Shown piece by piece: positions 24,631 to 34,877 of a stretch of 64,000 nucleotides of DNA; within the stretch, counting starts at the first letter, position 1; each line of letters opens with the position of its first letter. Location of the stretch: the NCBI RefSeq assembly GCF_000176915.2, contig NC_014844.1, forward strand, positions 3,534,001 to 3,598,000. Direction: 5' to 3'. The notes beneath the pieces are model-generated. The model worked only from the letters and a program-made list of their open reading frames with translations, did not search any database and was not told the DNA's origin. Position numbers and translations under genes: made by a program. This DNA is from Pseudodesulfovibrio aespoeensis Aspo-2. GTDB lineage: Bacteria; Desulfobacterota; Desulfovibrionia; Desulfovibrionales; Desulfovibrionaceae.

Positions 24631-27540
24631 ATGAGTCACGGTTTCACGAAGATCAGGGAGCTTGAGATCGCGGAAATGGCCGCCTTCGCCCACCTCTACC
24701 GCCACGACAAGACCGGCGCGCGCGTGCTGTCCATCGTCAACGACGACGAGAACAAGGTCTTTGGCATTTCCTTTCGCACCCCGCCCGAGGACTCCACGGG
24801 CGTGGCCCACATCCTGGAACATTCGGTCTTGTGCGGATCCGAGAAATACCCGGTGCGCGAGCCTTTTGTGGAGCTGCTCAAGGGGTCGCTCCAGACCTTT
24901 CTCAACGCCCTGACCTTTCCGGACAAGACCTGCTATCCGGTGGCCAGCGCCAATGTCAGCGACTTCTACAACCTTGTGGACGTCTATCTTGACGCGGTCT
25001 TTTATCCCCGGTTGACCGAGAACACCCTCAAGCAGGAGGGGTGGCACCTGGAGCTGGCCGGGCCGGACAAGCCCCTGACCTACAAGGGCGTGGTCTACAA
25101 CGAGATGAAGGGCGCCTATTCCTCGCCCGACTCCCTGCTCCACGAGCATTCCCAGCAGTCCCTCTTTCCGGACGTGACCTATGGCCTGGATTCGGGCGGC
25201 GACCCGGCCAGGATTCCGGACCTGACCTTTGACACGTTCATGGCCTTTCACCGCGACCACTACCACCCGTCCAACGCCTACGCCTATTTCTACGGCGACG
25301 ACGACCCGGCCAAACGGCTCGAAATCCTGGACGCCGTGTTCTCGCGCTTTGAGCCCCGCGACGTGACGGCCAGCCGCATCCCGCTCCAGCCCCGGTTCAC
25401 CGAGGCCCGCGCCCTGCGCAAGCCCTATCCGGCCTCGGAGCGGCTGGACAAGGGCATGTTCACGGTCAACTGGCTGCTGGCCGAGACCGCGGACGCCAAC
25501 CTCAACCTCGCCCTGCACATCCTGGAGCAGATCCTGGTGGGGCTGCCCTCCTCGCCCCTGCGCAAGGCCCTGACCGATTCCGGCCTGGGCGACGACCTGG
25601 CGGGCGTGGGGCTTGAGGCGGACATCCGCCAGATGTTCTTCTCCGTGGGCCTCAAGGGCATCCACCCGTCCAACGCCATCAAGGTGGAGTCCGTCATCTT
25701 CCACACCATCAAGGAACTGGTGGAAAAAGGCATTGACCCCAAGGACATCGAAGCGGCCATCAACACCGTGGAGTTCGACCTGCGCGAGAACAACACCGGC
25801 TCATACCCGCGCGGTCTTTCCCTCATGTTCCAGGCCCTGTCAACCTGGCTCTATGACGACGACCAGGGCGAGGGCGATCCCCTGCTGCTCCTGCCCTTTG
25901 AGGAACCGCTCACGCACATCAAGGGGTGGGTCGAATCGGGCGAGAAGATTTTCGAGGAGCTGCTGGCCCGGCTCTTCCTGCACAACCCGCACCGGACCAC
26001 CGTGCTCCTGGAGCCGGACCAGAAGATGGCCAAGCGCGCGGCCAAGGAAGAAACGTCCCAGCTCAAGCAAATCAAGGCAGCCATGACCGGCGACGACCTC
26101 GACCGGGTCATGGCCGAGGCTGCGGAGCTGTCCCGCCTCCAGGCCGAGCCGGACGCGCCCGAGGCCCTGGCCACCATCCCGCGCCTGTCCGTGGCCGACC
26201 TGCCCACCCAGAACAAGCCCATCCCCACCGAGGAGCGCACCCTTGGCGGCGCGCCCCTGCTCTTTCACGAGCTGGTCACCAACGGCATCGCCTATGTGGA
26301 CCTCTGCTTTGACCTGTCCGTGGTCCCGGACGAGCTGCTCTCCTATGTGCCGATCCTGGGCCGCGCCCTGACCGAGACCGGCACGGCCAAGCGCGACTAT
26401 GTGGACCTGTCCCAGTGGATCGCCCGCACCTCGGGCGGCATCTGGGCCCAATCCTTCACCGCGCCCGTGCTCGGCTCGGACGCTGCTGCGGCCCGGCTCC
26501 TGGTGCGGGCCAAGGCCACGGCGGACAATATGGACGAGACCGCCGCCATCCTGACCGAGATCCTGGCCTCGGCCCGGCTCGACAGCAAGGAGCGGCTGGG
26601 CCGCATCGTGGCCGAGGCGCGGGCCAGGGCCGAGCAGCGGCTGGTGCCGTCCGGCCATCAGGTGGTGGCCACCCGGCTGCGCGCCCGCACCCACCCGGCC
26701 CACGCCATGGAAGAGCGCCTGTCCGGCCTGACCGGCCTCCAGTTCCTGCGCGCCCTGGAGGGGCGCATCGAGGATGATTTCCGCGCGGTGGCCAAGGACA
26801 TGGAGCGGCTGCGCTCCCTGCTCATCACCCGCACCGGGCTGGTGGTCAACGCCACCATGGACGCCGCCCTGATGGCCGGGTGTGAGCCCGCCCTGGCCGG
26901 GGTGGTGGACGGGCTGCCCGCGACCCGGACCGAAGCCGCGCCCCGCGCCCCCCTGGCCCTGCCCGAGCGCGAGGGCCTGGCCATCCCGGCCCAGGTCAAC
27001 TACGTGGGCAAGGGCGTGAGCGTGGCCGGACACGGCATTTCGTTCAGCGGCGCGGCCCTGGTGGTCAACAAACTGCTGCGCACCGGCTACCTGTGGGAAA
27101 AGGTGCGCGTGCAGGGCGGTGCCTACGGCGCCTTCTGCCTCCTCGACCGCATTGGCGGCAGCATCGCCTTTGTCTCCTACCGCGATCCGAATCTGGCGGC
27201 CACCCTCGACGCCTTTGACGCCGTGGCCCAGCATCTCGAAACCCTCGACCTGTCCCGCGACGAGCTGGAGAAATCCATCATCGGAGCCATCGGCGAGCTG
27301 GACGCCTACCAGCTGCCCGACGCCAAGGGGTTCACCGCCCTGGTCCGCCGCCTGACCGGCCAGGACGACGCCTACCTCCAGACCCTGCGCGAGCAGACCC
27401 TGAGCGCCACCCGCCAGGACTTCGCGGACTTTGCCAAGGCCGTGCGCGTCAACGCCAAACACGGCGCGGTCTGCGTCCTGGGCGACGAGGGGGCCATGAA
27501 GGCGGCCAAGCTCGGCCTGGAAATCACCCGCGTGCTCTAG
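24631..27540 (+). CDS. M16C-family zinc metallopeptidase (presequence protease PreP-like)
   Basis: 969 residues from ATG 24631, the usual size for PreP/Cym1. The inverted zinc motif HILEH is at about 62-66, with the downstream glutamate in the EMKGAYSSPDSLL region near 155. The two halves each contain paired M16 domains, and RVQGGAYGAFC in the C-terminal half is the conserved substrate-closing region. Family enzymes degrade unfolded peptides inside a closing chamber. No signal peptide is visible, so it should act in the cytoplasm. It stands alone, divergent from peroxiredoxin and ended by a strong terminator. Confidence 0.93.
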   Translation: MSHGFTKIRELEIAEMAAFAHLYRHDKTGARVLSIVNDDENKVFGISFRTPPEDSTGVAHILEHSVLCGSEKYPVREPFVELLKGSLQTFLNALTFPDKTCYPVASANVSDFYNLVDVYLDAVFYPRLTENTLKQEGWHLELAGPDKPLTYKGVVYNEMKGAYSSPDSLLHEHSQQSLFPDVTYGLDSGGDPARIPDLTFDTFMAFHRDHYHPSNAYAYFYGDDDPAKRLEILDAVFSRFEPRDVTASRIPLQPRFTEARALRKPYPASERLDKGMFTVNWLLAETADANLNLALHILEQILVGLPSSPLRKALTDSGLGDDLAGVGLEADIRQMFFSVGLKGIHPSNAIKVESVIFHTIKELVEKGIDPKDIEAAINTVEFDLRENNTGSYPRGLSLMFQALSTWLYDDDQGEGDPLLLLPFEEPLTHIKGWVESGEKIFEELLARLFLHNPHRTTVLLEPDQKMAKRAAKEETSQLKQIKAAMTGDDLDRVMAEAAELSRLQAEPDAPEALATIPRLSVADLPTQNKPIPTEERTLGGAPLLFHELVTNGIAYVDLCFDLSVVPDELLSYVPILGRALTETGTAKRDYVDLSQWIARTSGGIWAQSFTAPVLGSDAAAARLLVRAKATADNMDETAAILTEILASARLDSKERLGRIVAEARARAEQRLVPSGHQVVATRLRARTHPAHAMEERLSGLTGLQFLRALEGRIEDDFRAVAKDMERLRSLLITRTGLVVNATMDAALMAGCEPALAGVVDGLPATRTEAAPRAPLALPEREGLAIPAQVNYVGKGVSVAGHGISFSGAALVVNKLLRTGYLWEKVRVQGGAYGAFCLLDRIGGSIAFVSYRDPNLAATLDAFDAVAQHLETLDLSRDELEKSIIGAIGELDAYQLPDAKGFTALVRRLTGQDDAYLQTLREQTLSATRQDFADFAKAVRVNAKHGAVCVLGDEGAMKAAKLGLEITRVL

Positions 27541-27574
27541 CCCGGACCAGACCTGATCCGGCCCAAACAATAGC

Positions 27575-27607
27575 AAAGGCCCTCCGTTCGCGGAGGGCCT
27601 TTTTTTC
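27575..27607. terminator. Bidirectional terminator between peptidase and glutamine synthetase genes
   Basis: A 12-bp stem AAAGGCCCTCCG with a TTCG tetraloop is followed by seven T residues on the plus strand and preceded by A residues for the minus strand. It serves both convergent genes. Confidence 0.9.
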
Positions 27608-27625
27608 ATCAAAAGCAGGGTTCTG

Positions 27626-28969
27626 CTAGAGGATTGGCAGGTACTTGTCCAGCTCGTACTCGGTGACCTGGGTCCGGTATTCGTCCCATTCGGCCAGCTT
27701 GTTCTCCACCAGGGCGGTGTGCAGATGCTCGCCCAGGACCTCCTTCATGAAGGCGGACCGGTGCAGGTTCATGGTGGCTTCGTAGAGGGAGCCGGGCAGC
27801 GCCTTGATCTTGTTGCGCTTCAAGGCACGGTCGTTCATGGCAAAGATGTCCTCCTCCACCGGGTCGGGCAGGACGTAGTTCTCCTCGATGCCCTTGAGGC
27901 CCGAGGCCAGCTGCACGGCAAAGCAGAGGTAGGGGTTGGCCGCCGGGTCCGGGCACCTAAGCTCCATGCGGGTGGCCGCCTCCTTGCCCGGCTTGTACAT
28001 GGGCACGCGGACCAGGGCCGAGCGGTTGCGCCGCGCCCAGGCGATGTAGACCGGGGCCTCGTAGCCGGGCACCAGCCGCTTGTAGGAGTTGACCCACTGG
28101 TTGGTCACGGCCACGAACTCCGGCGCGTGCTTGAGGATGCCCGCGATGTACGACTTGCCCTCGGCGGACAGGTTGTACTCGTCGCTCGCATCATGAAAGA
28201 CGTTGCGCCCGTTCTTGAAGAGCGACTGGTGGACATGCATGCCCGAGCCGTTTTCGCCGAAGATGGGCTTGGGCATGAAGGTGGCGTAGCAGCCGTGCTT
28301 GCGCGCGGTCTCCTTGACCACCACCCGGTAGGTCATGGCCGTATCGGCCATTTTCATGCCTTCCTGGTAGCGCAGGTCGATCTCGTGCTGGGACGGGGCC
28401 ACCTCGTGGTGCGAATACTCCACCTGGATGCCCATGGCATCGAGGGCGAAGATGATGTCGCGGCGGATGTTGTTGCCAAGGTCGAGCGGCGGGGCGTCGA
28501 AATAGCCGCCCGAGTCGAGCACCTCGGTGTCCTTGTCGTCGGCAAAGAGGAAGAACTCCAGCTCCGGGCCGACGTAGAAGGTGTAGCCCTTCTCGGCGGC
28601 CATGCCCATGACCCGCTTGAGGACGAACCGCGAATCCGCGGCAAAGGGCGAGCCGTCGGGATTGACCACGTCGCAGAACATGCGCGCCACCGGGCGCTCC
28701 GTGGGCCGCCAGGCGCAGATCTGGAAGGTGGTCGGATCGGGCATGGCCACCATGTCCGACTCGTCGATGCGGCAGAATCCGAGGATGGACGAGCCGTCAA
28801 AGCCCATGCCCTCCTCAAAGGAGGCCTCAAGCTCGCTCGGCGTGACCTGGAAGCTCTTCAGTGTGCCCAGGATGTCCACGAACCAATACTGGATGAAGCT
28901 GACGTTATAGTCCTTGACCGCCTTCATCACGTCGTCGGCGTTTTTGCAATTGAAAACCGGGATGCTCAT
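27626..28969 (-). CDS. glnA: Glutamine synthetase type I
   Basis: 447 residues from ATG 28969 with GGAGGA upstream. GFDGSSILGF near 63 and the metal- and ATP-site regions (VGPELEFFLF, HHEVAPSQHEIDLRY, MPKPIFGENGSGMHVHQSL, NSYKRLVPGYEAPV) are all present. The C-terminal area reads NKIKALPGSLYEA where adenylylated enzymes have an NLYDLPPEE-type loop, so this is a short GSI-alpha-like form without the adenylylation tyrosine. It assimilates ammonium by making glutamine from glutamate and ATP. It lies downstream of the universal stress protein gene but with its own spacing, so its own promoter is likely. Confidence 0.96.
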   Translation of the reverse strand: MSIPVFNCKNADDVMKAVKDYNVSFIQYWFVDILGTLKSFQVTPSELEASFEEGMGFDGSSILGFCRIDESDMVAMPDPTTFQICAWRPTERPVARMFCDVVNPDGSPFAADSRFVLKRVMGMAAEKGYTFYVGPELEFFLFADDKDTEVLDSGGYFDAPPLDLGNNIRRDIIFALDAMGIQVEYSHHEVAPSQHEIDLRYQEGMKMADTAMTYRVVVKETARKHGCYATFMPKPIFGENGSGMHVHQSLFKNGRNVFHDASDEYNLSAEGKSYIAGILKHAPEFVAVTNQWVNSYKRLVPGYEAPVYIAWARRNRSALVRVPMYKPGKEAATRMELRCPDPAANPYLCFAVQLASGLKGIEENYVLPDPVEEDIFAMNDRALKRNKIKALPGSLYEATMNLHRSAFMKEVLGEHLHTALVENKLAEWDEYRTQVTEYELDKYLPIL

Positions 28970-29054
28970 TATGGGTTCCTCCAGAATTAGGGGTTTCCGG
29001 CAAGGGTGCGTTGCGTGCGCCTTTCTCCAATCAATGCCACAAACGGGCCGACCG

Positions 29055-29078
29055 GAAAAGCCCATTGCCGGGCTTCTC
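29055..29078 (-). terminator. Weak terminator after the universal stress protein gene
   Basis: AAGCCC and GGGCTT pair on the minus strand and are followed by TT. It would separate the polysaccharide/stress operon from glnA. Confidence 0.45.
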
Positions 29079-29104
29079 CCCGACAGGACGCGCCGGGGCG
29101 TCTT

Positions 29105-29527
29105 CTATTTAACCACCAGCACCGGGCAGGCCGAGATGTTGAGCACCTTGTGGGTGACCGAGCCGAGGATCAGCCCGGCCAGGTCGGACCGCCCCCTGGA
29201 GCCCATGACGATCAGTTCGCACTTCTCCACCTCGGCCACGTTGGCGATGACCTCGGCCACCTCGCCGCCAATGATCAGGTCCAGATAATCGACCTTGGCG
29301 TTGCCGAGCTTGCCGCGATAGTGGGCCATGACCGCCTCGGCGTTCTTGATCAGATATTGCAGCAGTTCGTCCGCGTTGGGCTGGCCCAGGCCCGAGGGCA
29401 CGGGCTTGCGCACATGGAGCAGGACGATGGACGCGCCAAAGCTGGCGGCGATGTCGATGGCCATGTCGGCTGCCGCGTCCGAGAGGCGGGAGCCGTCCAC
29501 AGGCAGCAGGATGCGGGTGACGTTCAT
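29105..29527 (-). CDS. Universal stress protein (UspA family)
   Basis: 140 residues. ILLPVDGS at the start and the ATP-binding motif GSRGRSDLAGLILGSVTHKVLN near 105 (G-2X-G-9X-GS) mark a nucleotide-binding Usp. It is the last gene of a three-gene operon; its ATG overlaps the stop of the sugar transferase gene by 4 bases. The link between a Usp and a glycolipid sugar transferase is unusual but may simply be positional. Confidence 0.92.
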   Translation of the reverse strand: MNVTRILLPVDGSRLSDAAADMAIDIAASFGASIVLLHVRKPVPSGLGQPNADELLQYLIKNAEAVMAHYRGKLGNAKVDYLDLIIGGEVAEVIANVAEVEKCELIVMGSRGRSDLAGLILGSVTHKVLNISACPVLVVK

Positions 29528-30144
29528 GATCTACCTTCCTTGTTGTCCGGGTTGTCGCCATTGCCCATGAATTCCTCCATGGTGGCGTGTCCGGGCTGAC
29601 ACACGTCGTCGGCCTTGAAGACCGAGCCCAGGGTCAGCCAGAGTATCTTCAGGTCCAAAGCCAGGGACTGGTTGTCCACATACCATATATCATACTCGAA
29701 TTTCTCGTCCCAGGATATGGCGTTGCGACCATTGACCTGCGCCCAGCCCGTTATGCCGGGGCGCACCTCGTGACGGCGGGCCTGACGCGGCGAGTAGCGG
29801 TCGAGATAGGCCATGAGCAGCGGCCTGGGACCGACCAGGGACATCTCGCCGCGCAGCACGTTGATGAGTTCGGGCAGTTCATCAAGCGAGGTGGAGCGCA
29901 GGAACCGGCCAAAGGGGGGCAGCCGGTCGCAGTCGGGCAGGGGCGTGCCGTCCGGGCCGGTCGAATCGCGCATGGTGCGAAACTTGACGATCTCAAACGG
30001 CTTGCCGTGCAGGCCGGGCCGCACCTGACGAAAGAACACCGGGGAGCCCAGCCTGACGCGCACGGCCAGGGCCACGAGCAGGAGCAGCGGCCAGAGCGCC
30101 AGCAGGGCCGCGCCCGCCACGATCAGGTCAAAGAGCCGCTTCAT
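29524..30144 (-). CDS. Bacterial sugar transferase (undecaprenyl-phosphate sugar phosphotransferase, PglC-like)
   Basis: 206 residues from ATG 30144, which overlaps the glycosyltransferase stop by 4 bases. One hydrophobic segment at about 8-30 anchors it as a short monotopic phosphoglycosyl transferase. RQVRPGLHGKPFEIVKFRTM, STSLDELPELINVLRGEMSLVGPRPLL and RPGITGWAQVNGRN are the full set of family motifs, including the catalytic Asp-Glu pair. It starts glycan assembly by moving a sugar-1-phosphate from UDP-sugar to a polyprenyl phosphate in the inner membrane. Partner glycosyltransferase is the gene just upstream. Confidence 0.93.
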   Translation of the reverse strand: MKRLFDLIVAGAALLALWPLLLLVALAVRVRLGSPVFFRQVRPGLHGKPFEIVKFRTMRDSTGPDGTPLPDCDRLPPFGRFLRSTSLDELPELINVLRGEMSLVGPRPLLMAYLDRYSPRQARRHEVRPGITGWAQVNGRNAISWDEKFEYDIWYVDNQSLALDLKILWLTLGSVFKADDVCQPGHATMEEFMGNGDNPDNKEGRS

Positions 30145-31298
30145 GCTCCTTTCTCCTGCGTGCCCGGTTCCGGGCCAAGCTCCATGAAGGCCAGGATGGC
30201 GTCGTTGACCCGGTCCACGTCGAACCGCTCGCGAGCCAGGGCGCGGCTGGCCGCGCCCATGGCCGGGACCAGGGCGGGATCGAGGATGAACCGCTCCATG
30301 GCCGAGGCCAGGGCGTCCGCGTCGCGAGGCGGCACGAGAAATCCGTTTTGGCCCGGAATGACCGTCTCGCGGCAGCCGGGCGCATCGGTGGTGACAATGG
30401 CCCGGCCCATGCTCATGGCTTCGAGGATGGAGCGCGGCACGCCCTCGCGGTAGTGGCTGGGCAGGACATAGACCCCGACCCCGGCCAGGAGCGGGCGCAC
30501 GTCCTCCACCGGGTCCAGCACCTCCACGGCCCCGGCCCGCCGCCACCGGGCGATCTCGTCCGGGGTCACGGCGTCGCCGCCGCTCTCAAGGGGCCCGGCC
30601 AGCCGGAACACGGCCTGGGGATGCCGCTCCCTGAGCCGCGCCGCAGCCTCGGCAAACAGGGCCACGCCCTTGGACCTGAGCAGCCGGGACAGGCACAGGA
30701 AGACCGGCTCCCTGGGCAGCGGGGCCTCGGCGTAGTGGGTCATGTCCACGCCCGAGCCGCCCACCACCGTGGTCCGGACCCGCTCCGGGATGACCCCGAG
30801 TCTGCGGAAGAACGTTTCGTCGTCCGGGTTCTGGAAGATGACCCCGTCGCAGGCGTTGAGGCCGGAGCGGTACATGCCCTTGGCCACGTTGAAGAGGATG
30901 CGCCGCCTGAGCCCGGCCTCCTCGGTAAAGGCGTAGCCCAGGCCGGTGATCATGGCGTAGACGCGCTTCTTGTGGCCCACCCAGGCCATACGCGCGGCCA
31001 GGGAGCCGTAAACCACGGGCTTGAAGGTGTAGGAGAGGACGAGATCGGGCTTGATGCGCACCAGGGTCTGCTTGAGATGGAGCAGCGCGCCGAGGTCGGC
31101 CAGAGGATTGAGTCCGCGCCGGTTCAGGGCGATCCCGTGAAAGTCCACCCCCATGGCCTCAAGCTGCTCCCCCACGTCCGGCACGTGGACCGGGGCCAGG
31201 GCGTGCACCTCGTGGCCCAGGAAGACCATCCGGCCAAGCAACGGCCCGCGAAAATTGACCAGCGACGGCGCGTATCCGCCGATGACGACTATCTTCAT
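30141..31298 (-). CDS. Glycosyltransferase family 4
   Basis: 385 residues with the GT-B fold: MKIVVIGGYAPSLVNFRGPLL at the N-terminus and, near 275, a stretch ending SHYREGVPRSILEAMSMGRAIVTTDAPGCRETV, the EX7E sugar-nucleotide site. It is the first gene of the operon with the phosphoglycosyl transferase, so it probably adds the second sugar to the lipid-linked intermediate (PglA-like). Specific sugar unknown. Confidence 0.88.
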   Translation of the reverse strand: MKIVVIGGYAPSLVNFRGPLLGRMVFLGHEVHALAPVHVPDVGEQLEAMGVDFHGIALNRRGLNPLADLGALLHLKQTLVRIKPDLVLSYTFKPVVYGSLAARMAWVGHKKRVYAMITGLGYAFTEEAGLRRRILFNVAKGMYRSGLNACDGVIFQNPDDETFFRRLGVIPERVRTTVVGGSGVDMTHYAEAPLPREPVFLCLSRLLRSKGVALFAEAAARLRERHPQAVFRLAGPLESGGDAVTPDEIARWRRAGAVEVLDPVEDVRPLLAGVGVYVLPSHYREGVPRSILEAMSMGRAIVTTDAPGCRETVIPGQNGFLVPPRDADALASAMERFILDPALVPAMGAASRALARERFDVDRVNDAILAFMELGPEPGTQEKGA

Positions 31299-31542
31299 TC
31301 TCCCCCACCATGCCTGACCCGCAAGGGCCGTTGAACCACGCGCAGCCCGCTGGCCGCCGATGGTCCCTTTCTAGCAAATGCGCCGCCCTTTGGAAACCTT
31401 TGCGCGTTCGGAGGTTCCCGTCCGGGGATTTCGCGTCCGCCGCTGTTCCGGCGGCGGCCCAGGCACCAACGGGTGCCCTCTTCCGCTCTCCGGGACGCCT
31501 GTGATACGGTGTCAGGCAAACCTTTGAACCAAGGAAGACATC

Positions 31543-32655
31543 ATGTCCGCCACCGTCTATTTCTGGAATCTCCGGGCCTCGCACAAGGCCCCGTTCGACA
31601 AGCGCATGCGCAGCCTGCTCAAGGCCGCCAGCGCGGACACCCTGGTGACCGGGGGCGATCTGGCCGCGGTCAAGCTCCACTTCGGCGAGCAGGGCACCAC
31701 CGGATTCCTGCGCCCGCTGTGGATCAGGGAGATCGTGGATTTCCTCAGCCGGGCCGGGGCCAAGCCCTTTCTGACCGACGCCTCGACCCTGTATGTGGGC
31801 CAGCGCGGCGAGGCGGTCTCGCACAGCCTGTGCGCGGCCAGACACGGCTGGGACCCCCTGGCGCTGGGCGCGCCCGTGATCATCGCCGACGGCCTCAAGG
31901 GCGGCGACGAGGTGGCCGTGCCCGTGGGCGGCAAGCACATCGCGGACGCCTACATCGCCTCTGCCGTGGCCGAGGCGGATTTCCTCGTCTCAGTCAACCA
32001 TTTCAAGGGGCATGAAATGGCCGGGTATGGCGGCGCGCTCAAGAACATCGGCATGGGCTGCGCCAGCAAGAAGGGCAAGATGCACCAGCACTTCTCCACC
32101 GGGCCGGAGATCACCATCGAGAACTGTACCGGCTGCGGCTCGTGTCTGCTGGCCTGCAAGACCCAGGCCCTGTCCCTTGACGCCGAAACAGGCCGCATCG
32201 CCCTGAACGCCGAGCGGTGCGTGGGCTGCGGCGGCTGTTTCGTGGCCTGCCGGTTCGATGCCCTGAACGTCAACTGGAAGATCGGCATCCAGGAGTTTCT
32301 GGAGCGGATGATGGAATACGCCCTGGCCGTGGTCAGGACCAAGCGCAAACCGTGCCTGCACATCAACTTTGTCATGGACGTGGTGCCCGACTGCGACTGC
32401 GTGGGTTTCACCGACGCGCCCATCTGCCCGGATATCGGCGTGCTGGTCAGCCTCGACCCGGTGGCCGTGGATCAGGCGTCCCTGGATCTGGTCAACGCGG
32501 CCCAGCCGCTCCATCCGAGCCAGCTCCCCTTTGGGGTCACTCCCGGCCAGAACAAGTTCCTGGCCATCCACCCGCATGTGCCCGAGGCCATGGGGCTCGA
32601 CTACGCCGAGGCCATCGGCCTGGGCACCCGCCAGTACGAGCTGCTCCCCCTGTAA
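31543..32655 (+). CDS. DUF362 domain protein with two [4Fe-4S] clusters
   Basis: 370 residues. The DUF362 domain (about 35-185) has LAAVKLHFGEQGTTGF and NHFKGHEMAGYGGALKNIGMG. A ferredoxin insert follows with CTGCGSCLLAC near 194 and CVGCGGCFVAC near 222, each completed by a remote residue, for two clusters. The C-terminal part returns to DUF362 with CDCVGFTDAPICPDIG. Such proteins are common in anaerobes and are thought to be redox proteins, but no reaction is established. AAGGAAG precedes the ATG; the gene stands alone. Confidence 0.85.
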   Translation: MSATVYFWNLRASHKAPFDKRMRSLLKAASADTLVTGGDLAAVKLHFGEQGTTGFLRPLWIREIVDFLSRAGAKPFLTDASTLYVGQRGEAVSHSLCAARHGWDPLALGAPVIIADGLKGGDEVAVPVGGKHIADAYIASAVAEADFLVSVNHFKGHEMAGYGGALKNIGMGCASKKGKMHQHFSTGPEITIENCTGCGSCLLACKTQALSLDAETGRIALNAERCVGCGGCFVACRFDALNVNWKIGIQEFLERMMEYALAVVRTKRKPCLHINFVMDVVPDCDCVGFTDAPICPDIGVLVSLDPVAVDQASLDLVNAAQPLHPSQLPFGVTPGQNKFLAIHPHVPEAMGLDYAEAIGLGTRQYELLPL

Positions 32656-32659
32656 ACGC

Positions 32660-32692
32660 AAAAAGGGCGGGAGCGCATCAGCGCTCCCGCCC
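32660..32692. terminator. Bidirectional hairpin terminator
   Basis: A 12-bp perfect stem GGGCGGGAGCGC with an ATCA loop; five A residues precede it, giving TTTTT after the stem on the minus strand. It lies between the convergent DUF362 and chemoreceptor genes. Confidence 0.8.
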
Positions 32693-32715
32693 GTGATCTC
32701 TGCCCACCAGACTTT

Positions 32716-34797
32716 CTAAAACCGCTCGAAATCGTCCCCGTCCGGCTCCGCGCCCAGGTCAAGGGCGACCCCGCCGGGCAGCGCGCTCCTCTTGGCCCGG
32801 TCCGGCCTTGCCGACTTGGCCGCGCCGGGCAGCGCGGGCTTGGCAGGCTTGGCGGCCCGGAGAGGGGCCGCCCGGCGTCCCGCCTTGGACGCCCGGCCTG
32901 CGCCAGAAGGCTCTCCGAGATAAAAAAAGCTGACCGACTTCTGCAGTTGCACGGCCTCGCCAGCCAGATTGTCCGAGGTCGAGGCCACCTCTTCGGACGC
33001 GGCCGCGTTCTGCTGAATGACGTTGTCGAGCTGGTGGATGGCCGTGCTGATCTGGCCCATGCCCGCATTCTGCTCATTGCTGGCCACGGCGATATCCTCG
33101 ATGAGCCGGGCGGTCTCACGGATGTCCGGCACGAGTTTGGCAAGCTTTTCGCCTGCCTCGCGGGCCACCCGGACCGTGGAGGTGGACAGCTCGCTGATCT
33201 CGGCGGCGGCCTGCCCGCTGCGCTCGGCCAGCTTGCGCACCTCGGCGGCCACCACGGCGAATCCCTTGCCGTGCTCGCCCGCCCTGGCCGCCTCGATGGC
33301 CGCGTTGAGCGCCAACAGGTTGGTCTGGCGCGCGATCTCCTCGATGACCGATATCTTTTCGGCGATGTCGGTCATGGCCCCCATGGCCTGGCTCACGGCC
33401 TGTCCGCTCTCTTCAGCGTCCTCGGCCGCGCGGGTGGCCATCTGCCGGGTCTTGGCCGCGCTCTGCGCGTTGCCCTGCACATTGGCCGCCATCTGCTCCA
33501 TGGCCGCGGAGACCTCTTCGATGGCCGAGGCCTGCTCGGTGGCCCCCTGCGACAGGCTCTGGGACGACGCGGACAGCTCCTCGCTGCCCGACGCCACGTT
33601 GTCCGTGGCCGACTGCACGCTGCCGATGACCGAGCGCAGCTTGGCCGACATGTCGCGCAGGGCGTCGGCCAGCCGGCCCACCTCGTCCTTCTGATCCACG
33701 TCGATCGCGCGCGTCAGGTCCCCGCCCGCGAGGCTGGTGGCAAAGGCAATGCCCTGAGCCACGGGCCGGGTGATGATGTTGGCGATCACATAGAGGACCG
33801 CAAACAGGATGATCACGGCCACCACGCCGATGGCCGCGCTGGTCCAGGCAATGGCGTTGGCCTCGGCGCGCACCGTGTCCATGGGCACGGTCACGGCCAG
33901 ACTCCACGGCGTGGAGGTCTTGCCGATGCGGATGGGCTGATAGGAGTAATAACTCTGCTCGCCAGTGTGGGCCGAAGCCTTGACATCCGCGAACGGCCTG
34001 CCGCTCTTGATGGCCTCAAGCAGCCTGACGCGGACTTCCGGCGTCTGGAACTCGCCGATGTTCTTGCCTATGTAGTCTTTATTGCGATGGGCGAGAAAGG
34101 TGCCGTCATTGGCCAGCAAAAAGGCGTAGCCCGTGTCAAAGACCTGGATGGCTTCCACCATCTTCTGGAGGTCTGTCAGGTAGAAGTCCACGCCGACCAC
34201 GCCGACGTTGGTCCCGCCCTTGCTGACCGGGTGGCCGGTGGAGGCGAGCCAGAAGGTGGTGCCGTCCGCCTCCCAGGGGTAGGGCTTGGTGATGGTCTCG
34301 ACACGGCCCGCCATGGGGACGTCGAACCACTCTCCCGCCATGTCCTCGGTACCGACAAAGCTGTCTTTGATCTGCCCGTCCACCACGTGGTACCAGTTGC
34401 GGTACGCGCCCTTGTAGACATCCGCGTACTCTGCCTCGCGATCGTCGAACCTGCCGGGCAGGAAGGTGCACCACGCCCCGGCCAGCTCAGAGTTGGCGGT
34501 CAGGGTCTTCTTGAGCACGCCGTCCAGGAACTCGCGGTCCGGAATGGCCGGGTAGTTGGCCCCCTCCTCGAACATGGCGGCCAGTATCCTGGTCACATCC
34601 ATGGCCCGGTTCAGGGTGCGGCCCACATCGAGGCTGTAGCCCTGGGCCATGCTCTCGGCCAGGGCTTCGGCCTGCCCGGCGGCCAGGGTCCGCGCCTTGT
34701 CGGTCATGACCCAGGTGCTGGCCATGAGCACGAGCGCGACGATGAAAAACGTGGGCAACAATATCTTGAGCCTGAGGCTCCAATCCTTGAATCTCAT
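32716..34797 (-). CDS. Methyl-accepting chemotaxis protein with dCache sensor
   Basis: 693 residues. A first membrane helix at about 12-32 and a second at about 320-345 enclose a periplasmic dCache-type sensor domain ([55 protein letters not shown]). A HAMP region follows, then the signalling hairpin tip [42 protein letters not shown]. The C-terminal about 55 residues are Ala/Lys/Arg/Pro-rich and disordered, with no receptor-methylation pentapeptide. It relays a small-molecule signal to CheA/CheW. No che genes are nearby, so it is an orphan receptor. Confidence 0.94.
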   Translation of the reverse strand: MRFKDWSLRLKILLPTFFIVALVLMASTWVMTDKARTLAAGQAEALAESMAQGYSLDVGRTLNRAMDVTRILAAMFEEGANYPAIPDREFLDGVLKKTLTANSELAGAWCTFLPGRFDDREAEYADVYKGAYRNWYHVVDGQIKDSFVGTEDMAGEWFDVPMAGRVETITKPYPWEADGTTFWLASTGHPVSKGGTNVGVVGVDFYLTDLQKMVEAIQVFDTGYAFLLANDGTFLAHRNKDYIGKNIGEFQTPEVRVRLLEAIKSGRPFADVKASAHTGEQSYYSYQPIRIGKTSTPWSLAVTVPMDTVRAEANAIAWTSAAIGVVAVIILFAVLYVIANIITRPVAQGIAFATSLAGGDLTRAIDVDQKDEVGRLADALRDMSAKLRSVIGSVQSATDNVASGSEELSASSQSLSQGATEQASAIEEVSAAMEQMAANVQGNAQSAAKTRQMATRAAEDAEESGQAVSQAMGAMTDIAEKISVIEEIARQTNLLALNAAIEAARAGEHGKGFAVVAAEVRKLAERSGQAAAEISELSTSTVRVAREAGEKLAKLVPDIRETARLIEDIAVASNEQNAGMGQISTAIHQLDNVIQQNAAASEEVASTSDNLAGEAVQLQKSVSFFYLGEPSGAGRASKAGRRAAPLRAAKPAKPALPGAAKSARPDRAKRSALPGGVALDLGAEPDGDDFERF

Positions 34798-34877
34798 GGT
34801 CTCCTCCGATTTCTGCAGTCAGGGGCGTAGCCGGGCGCATCCATTGTTGGATGTACGCCCGTGTCGGAGAGAGATCA

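Noticed and set aside
24355-25704. N-terminal extension of the peroxiredoxin frame by 450 codons
   Set aside because: It is the complement of the M16C peptidase; the GGAG-led ATG at 24354 gives the normal Prx length.
32947-34830. 627-codon frame antisense to the chemoreceptor gene
   Set aside because: Shadow frame of a GC-rich gene; the MCP signature is on the minus strand.
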